Assembly (NCBI RefSeq): GCF_006351005.1
Contig: NZ_VENP01000025.1
Location: 1 to 47,783 of the forward strand
Reading direction: 5' to 3'
Length of the DNA stretch: 47,783 nt
Origin: Miniimonas arenae
GTDB lineage: Bacteria; Actinomycetota; Actinomycetes; Actinomycetales; Beutenbergiaceae
The notes below the pieces were generated by a model. That model was given only the letters and a program-made list of their open reading frames with translations, searched no databases and had not been told where the DNA came from. This document shows, in pieces, positions 44,035 to 47,783 of the stretch. The position numbers and the translations under genes are program-made. Position 1 is the first letter of the stretch; every line of letters begins with the position of its first letter.

Positions 44035-45027
44035 ATGACGAACATCACCCCCCTCAACGAGCCCGACATCTCCGAGGCGCCCGAGCTGCTCGCCCAGGAG
44101 GCCGAGGAGGTCGGGGCGCCGCGCCGATCGTCGCTGCGCCCGCTGCTGCCGACGATGACAGGGTGGCTCGCCGTCGGGATCGGTCTGGTCGTGCTCATCA
44201 TCGCGTTCGCCGTCGTGGGCCCGTGGCTGGTCAGCGACCCGACCGTGATCCGCGACATGGGGCTCACCGCGCCCTCGTCGGAGCACCTGCTCGGCACCAC
44301 GCAGACCGGCCAGGACGTGCTGGCCCAGCTGGCCTTCGCGACCCGGGGCTCGCTGCAGATCGGCATCCTCGTCGGCGTGCTCGCCACGGCGCTGTCGGTC
44401 GGCTTCGGCATCTACGGCGCCTACGCGGGCGGCGTCGCCGACGAGGCGTTCTCGCTGCTGTCGAACGTCTTCCTCGTCATCCCCGGCCTGCTGCTGGTCA
44501 TCGTCATCGCGGCGTTCGTGCCGCGCGAGGCGCGCGGCTGGTGGACCATCGCCGTCGTCCTCGCGATCACGAGCTGGGCCGGCTCGGCCCGCGTGCTGCG
44601 CGCGCAGACGCTCTCGGTGCGCGGTCGTGACTACGTCTCGGCCTCCCGGGTCTCGGGCGAACCCGCCTGGCGCGTGATCGCCGTCGAGATCCTGCCGAAC
44701 CTGCTCCCGGTGATCGCGTCGCAGTTCGTGTTCGCGGTGATCGCGGCGATCCTGTCCGAGGCCGGCCTGTCGTTTATCGGCCTCGGCGCCGCGAACTCCT
44801 GGACGCTCGGCACGATGCTCTTCTACGCGCAGAACGGCTTCGCCCTCTCGCTCGGCGCCTGGTGGTGGTTCGTCCCGCCCGGCCTCATGATCGCGCTGTT
44901 CGGGATGGGCCTGTCGCTCATCAACTTCTCGATCGACGAGGTCATCAACCCCAAGCTCAAGAACGTCCGGCTGCACCGCCGCCGCGCCCGTAAGATCCGC
45001 CGACTCGAGGAGGCGGCCCGCGCATGA
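44035..45027 (+). CDS. Opp/Dpp-type ABC permease 2
   Basis: The 330-residue DppC/OppC-type permease is complete. It has a cytoplasmic N-terminal tail, helix 1 (LAVGIGLVVLIIAFAVVGPWLV), a periplasmic LLGTTQTGQDVLAQL segment typical of this family, four or five more helices, and the EAA loop SVRGRDYVSASRVSGEPAWRVIAVEILPNLLP. It is the only gene of the transporter operon with no visible lesion. It begins three bases after permease 1 and overlaps ATPase 1 by four bases (ATGA). By context with GH1 and GH2 enzymes it probably imports beta-linked oligosaccharides rather than peptides, as Opp-type systems of Thermotoga do. Confidence 0.9.
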   Translation: MTNITPLNEPDISEAPELLAQEAEEVGAPRRSSLRPLLPTMTGWLAVGIGLVVLIIAFAVVGPWLVSDPTVIRDMGLTAPSSEHLLGTTQTGQDVLAQLAFATRGSLQIGILVGVLATALSVGFGIYGAYAGGVADEAFSLLSNVFLVIPGLLLVIVIAAFVPREARGWWTIAVVLAITSWAGSARVLRAQTLSVRGRDYVSASRVSGEPAWRVIAVEILPNLLPVIASQFVFAVIAAILSEAGLSFIGLGAANSWTLGTMLFYAQNGFALSLGAWWWFVPPGLMIALFGMGLSLINFSIDEVINPKLKNVRLHRRRARKIRRLEEAARA

Positions 45028-46062
45028 CCACCACCACGTCCTTCGACCCCACCACGTCGGCGCGCACGCGGCGCACCGTCCTCACGGTCGACGACCTCTC
45101 GGTCGTCTACGAGGTGGAGCCGCCCGTCGAGGCCGTCAAGCACGCCTCCTTCGAGCTCGCCGCGGGCGAGATCCTCGGCCTCGCGGGCGAGTCCGGCTGC
45201 GGCAAGACGACGCTGGCGTACGCCGTGAACCGGGCTGCACCAGCCGCCCGCGCGCATCTCCTCGGGCCGGATCACGTTCCACGACCGCTCGGGTGACGAC
45301 GTCGACGTCCTCACTCTCTCCGACGAGGCCCTGCGTACGTTCCGCTGGTCCAAGCTCTCGATGGTGTTCCAGGGCGCCATGAACGCGCTCAACCCCGTGA
45401 TCAGCGTGCGCAAGCAGCTGCGCGACACGATCCTCGCGCACCGCCCCCGCACCCCGCGCAAGGAGATCGAGGCGCGCTCGGTGGACGTGCTGGAGCGCGT
45501 CGGCGTCGACCCCGCGCGGCTCTCGTCCTTCCCGCACGAGCTCTCCGGGGGAATGCGCCAGCGCGTGATGATCGCGATGGCGATGCTCCTCGAGCCGCAG
45601 GTCATGATCATGGACGAGCCCACCACGGCGCTCGACGTCGTCGTGCAGCGCGACATCCTGCGCGAGATCGTGCGGCTGAAGGACGAGCTCGACTTCGCCG
45701 TCATCTTCATCACGCACGACCTGCCGCTCCTGCTCGAGATCTCCGACCGCATCGCGGTGATGCTCAAGGGCGAGATCATCGAGCTCGAGACCGCCGACCA
45801 GCTGTTCCGCCACGCGCGCCACCCCTACACCCGCACGCTGCTCAGCTCGTTCCCGAGCCTGTCCGGCGAGCGCGGCGACTTCATCCGCACGGGCGTGCTC
45901 GACGCGCAGTTCGACGACGTGCTCGCCCAGGAGGCCGGCGCCCTCGTCGAGGAGGTCGCGGCCTACGTCCACGAGCACGAGCCCGACGGCGAACCCGAGC
46001 CCGAGGGCCCCTCGCCCGACGCGTCGGCCGAGTCCGCTGAGTCTCCCGAGGAGGACCGATGA
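45024..46062 (+). pseudogene. Opp/Dpp-type ABC ATPase 1 with a one-base insertion
   Basis: The gene starts at ATG 45024 and reads TVDDLSVVYEVEPPVEAVKHA and GESGCGKTTLAYAVNR (Walker A), then leaves frame at 45232-45234. The GGG there should be GG: removing one G restores RLHQPPARISSGRITFHDRSGDD and joins the second frame, which has MVFQGAMNALNPV (Q loop), ELSGGMRQRVMIAMA (signature), VMIMDEPTTALD (Walker B) and the oligopeptide C-terminal HPYTRTLLSSFPS segment. Length is 1039 bases (3n+1), as expected for one extra base. A homopolymer error in sequencing is a serious alternative to real mutation. Confidence 0.88.
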
Positions 46063-46957
46063 GCAGCGCCGAGGTCGTGCACCTGACCAAGGACTACCCG
46101 ATCCGCAACGGGCTGCGGCGCACCACGCTGCGCGCCGTCGACGACGTGAGCTTCGACCTCGTGCCGCGGCGCACGGTCGCCCTGGTCGGCGAGTCCGGGT
46201 CGGGCAAGTCCACGATCGCCAAGCTCCTCACCGTCTCGAGAAGCCGACGTCGGGCGAGATCAACGTGCTCCTGGACGACCGGACGCCCGTCCACGGATCC
46301 GTCTACCGCCGGCACGTGCAGATGGTGTTCCAGGACCCGTTCGCCTCGCTCAACCCGTTCCACACGATCGAGCACCACATCGCGCGACCGCTGCTGCTGC
46401 ACCAGCGCACGAAGGGGTCGACCGAGACGCGCGAGCGGGTCGCGCAGATGCTCGAGCGGGTGAACCTCACGCCGGCGTCGCACTACGCGCAGCGCCGACC
46501 CCACGAGCTGTCGGGCGGGCAGCGCCAACGGGTCGCGATCGCCCGAGCGCTCGCGCCCGGCGCGCAGATCCTCATCGCCGACGAGCCTGTCTCGATGCTC
46601 GACGTCTCGATCCGCCTCGGCGTGCTCAACCTGCTCGCCCGGCTGCAGCGCGAGGACAACCTCGCGGTCCTCTACATCACGCACGATCTGGCCACCGCGC
46701 GGCACTTCTCCGACGAGATCCTCGTGCTCTACAAGGGGCGCGTCGTCGAGCGCGGGCCGTCCGACGCCGTCATCCTCGACGCCCACCACGACTACACGAA
46801 GCTGCTCGCCCAGGCGGCGCCGGACCCGGAGCGGCTGGGCAAGGTCGTGGCGAGCGAGCAGGGCTTCGACCGCAGCACCATCGACAACTCCGTCTGCTAC
46901 GACCATTTCCGAGGCGAGTGGGTGCAGCACCGCGGCGCCGCGGCCGGCGCGGCCTGA
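46059..46957 (+). pseudogene. Opp/Dpp-type ABC ATPase 2 with a one-base deletion
   Basis: It starts at ATG 46059, overlapping ATPase 1 (ATGA), and has [15 protein letters not shown] (Walker A). At 46233 the frame shifts: ACCGTCTCGAG should read ACCGGTCTCGAG, giving [18 protein letters not shown] and joining the second frame. That frame carries [29 protein letters not shown] (signature), ILIADEPVSMLD (Walker B) and the C-terminal tail to 46957. Length is 899 bases (3n+2), so one base is missing. Both ATPases of one transporter are thus broken by single-base changes of opposite sign. Confidence 0.88.
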
Positions 46958-47783
46958 CGGGGCGCACGACGGCGAGCCCATACCTCCGCGTCCACCGCGC
47001 CTCGCGCTTGCCCAGCTCTCGCGCGCCCGGCTCGCGCTCGCCACGCCCCGAGAACGGCCCGCTGCGGACCGTCTTCGTCGCCACGGGCCGTTCCCGCCGA
47101 ACGCGGGCTGGTCCGCCGCAGCCGGTGAAGGCCCCCGGCGGACCGTCTTCGTCGCCAGAGGCCGTTCTCGACGCACGCGAGCTGGTCAGCCGCGGCCGAT
47201 GAGCCCCGACGGGGCGCACGACGGCGAGCCCAGCCTTCGCGTCCACCGCGCCTCGCGCGAACTCAGCCCTTGTGACCCGGCGCCCGCACGACGCCTCCAG
47301 AACGGCCCGCTGCGACGAGAACGGCCCGCTGCGGGCCGTCTTCGTCGCCAGAGGCCGTTCTCGACGAACGCGAGCTCGTCTGCCGCAGCCGGTGAAGGCC
47401 CCCGGCGGACCGTCTTCGTCGCCACGGGCCGTTCTCGACGCACGTGCGTTGGTCCGCCGCAGCCGGTGAAGGCCGCGACGGGCCGTTCTCGTCGCCACGG
47501 GCCGTTCTCGACGCACGCGAACTGGTCAGCCGCGGCCGATTCGCTCTGACGGAATGCGCGACGGCGAGCTCAGACCTTCGCGTCCACCGCGCCTCGCGGA
47601 CTCAGCACCTAGACCCGGCGCCCGCACTACGCCTCCAGAACGGCCTGCTGCGACGAGAACGGCCCCCAGCGGGCCGTTCTCGCCGCCACGGGCCGTTCTC
47701 GTCGCCACGGGCCGTTCTCGACGCACGCGAGCTGGTCAGCCGCGGCCCGTGGAGGCCGCCACGGGCCGTTCTCGTCGCCACGG
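46956..47783. repeat. composite intergenic repeat, three copies with 19-bp inner pitch
   Basis: The last 826 bases hold no gene I can support. Three longer units start at 46956, 47208 and 47548 with a shared head (about 50 bases containing GACGGCGAGC and CGTCCACCGCGCCTCGCG), and end with GACGCACGCGAGCTGGTCAG-type tails at about 47169, 47508 and 47718. Inside, AGAACGGCC occurs at 47299/47318 and 47637/47656, and its complement GGCCGTTCT or a close variant follows at 47334/47353 and 47672/47691/47710, always at 19-bp pitch. The array runs off the window end. Reading frames in it are repetitive Arg-rich translations. Confidence 0.85.

Noticed and set aside
41371-44976. A 1201-residue minus-strand fusion of GH2 with an N-terminal extension
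   Set aside because: The extra 600 residues are antisense to the ABC permease genes; they only look fused because both genes are truncated at the junction.
45024-46957. Short functional proteins made from the two halves of each ABC ATPase
   Set aside because: The first halves have only Walker A and the second halves begin at the Q loop without ribosome sites; a one-base repair gives complete family sequences.
46958-47783. Arg-rich coding sequences in both strands of the terminal repeats
   Set aside because: The frames exist on all sides because of the repeat; each translates the same 19-bp unit in shifting phases, and none has a ribosome site or a known domain.

Overview
This is a very GC-rich (clearly above 70 percent by eye), gene-dense chromosomal segment. 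The gene content (DUF222/HNH protein, Eis-type acetyltransferase, Rv2466c-type thioredoxin-fold protein, EttA, SsbB-like SSB beside dynamin-like GTPases, GH1/GH2 enzymes, many GTG starts and leaderless promoters) points to an actinobacterium. A Micrococcales member of the Cellulomonas / Cellulosimicrobium / Promicromonosporaceae type is my best guess, by inference only.

Layout. 1-2.9 kb (minus strand): the 5' part of a DUF222 protein, rpiB and a two-domain GNAT. 2.9-6.4 kb (plus): an M13 metallopeptidase and an Eis-like acetyltransferase. 6.4-7.7 kb (minus): an Rv2466c-type protein and a small membrane-anchored protein. 7.9-9.4 kb: a divergent MarR regulator / two-domain dioxygenase (VOC) pair with two well-formed operators over a near-consensus promoter. 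9.4-15.9 kb (plus): a small membrane protein, a serine esterase, a secreted wall-anchored repeat protein and an M1 aminopeptidase, with a striking repeat array between the last two. 16.1-21.4 kb: malQ plus PTS EIIA, an MscS channel, a lone PTS EIIB, truncated haemoglobin and TesB. 21.5-27.7 kb: an Hsp70-like protein, a hot-dog thioesterase and a first pair of dynamin-like GTPases. 28-36.5 kb (all minus): MFS transporter, EttA, a frameshifted LtrA, SSB and a second pair of dynamin-like GTPases. 36.6-39.8 kb: glutamate dehydrogenase, a membrane protein, tRNA-Arg(TCT) and a DUF1905 protein. 39.8-47.0 kb: a beta-glucoside/beta-mannoside utilisation locus (GH1, GH2, Opp-type ABC transporter) in which nearly every gene is broken. 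47.0-47.8 kb: non-coding composite repeats.

Main points of interest. (1) Two complete large/small dynamin-like GTPase pairs lie within 13 kb, the second next to an SSB gene. (2) Three unrelated intergenic repeat elements share one design: a short motif repeated in one orientation at a fixed pitch (22, 21 or 19 bp), then the same motif inverted at the same pitch. (3) A MarR operator pair has centres 31 bp apart. (4) About a dozen genes start 6-7 bases after a TAnnnT-like -10 box, so leaderless transcription seems to be common here. (5) The glycoside locus carries five separate lesions, including a head-to-head junction that removes the 5' ends of two divergent genes; this is either true decay or assembly error. 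Everything is read by eye from sequence; no database search was run.
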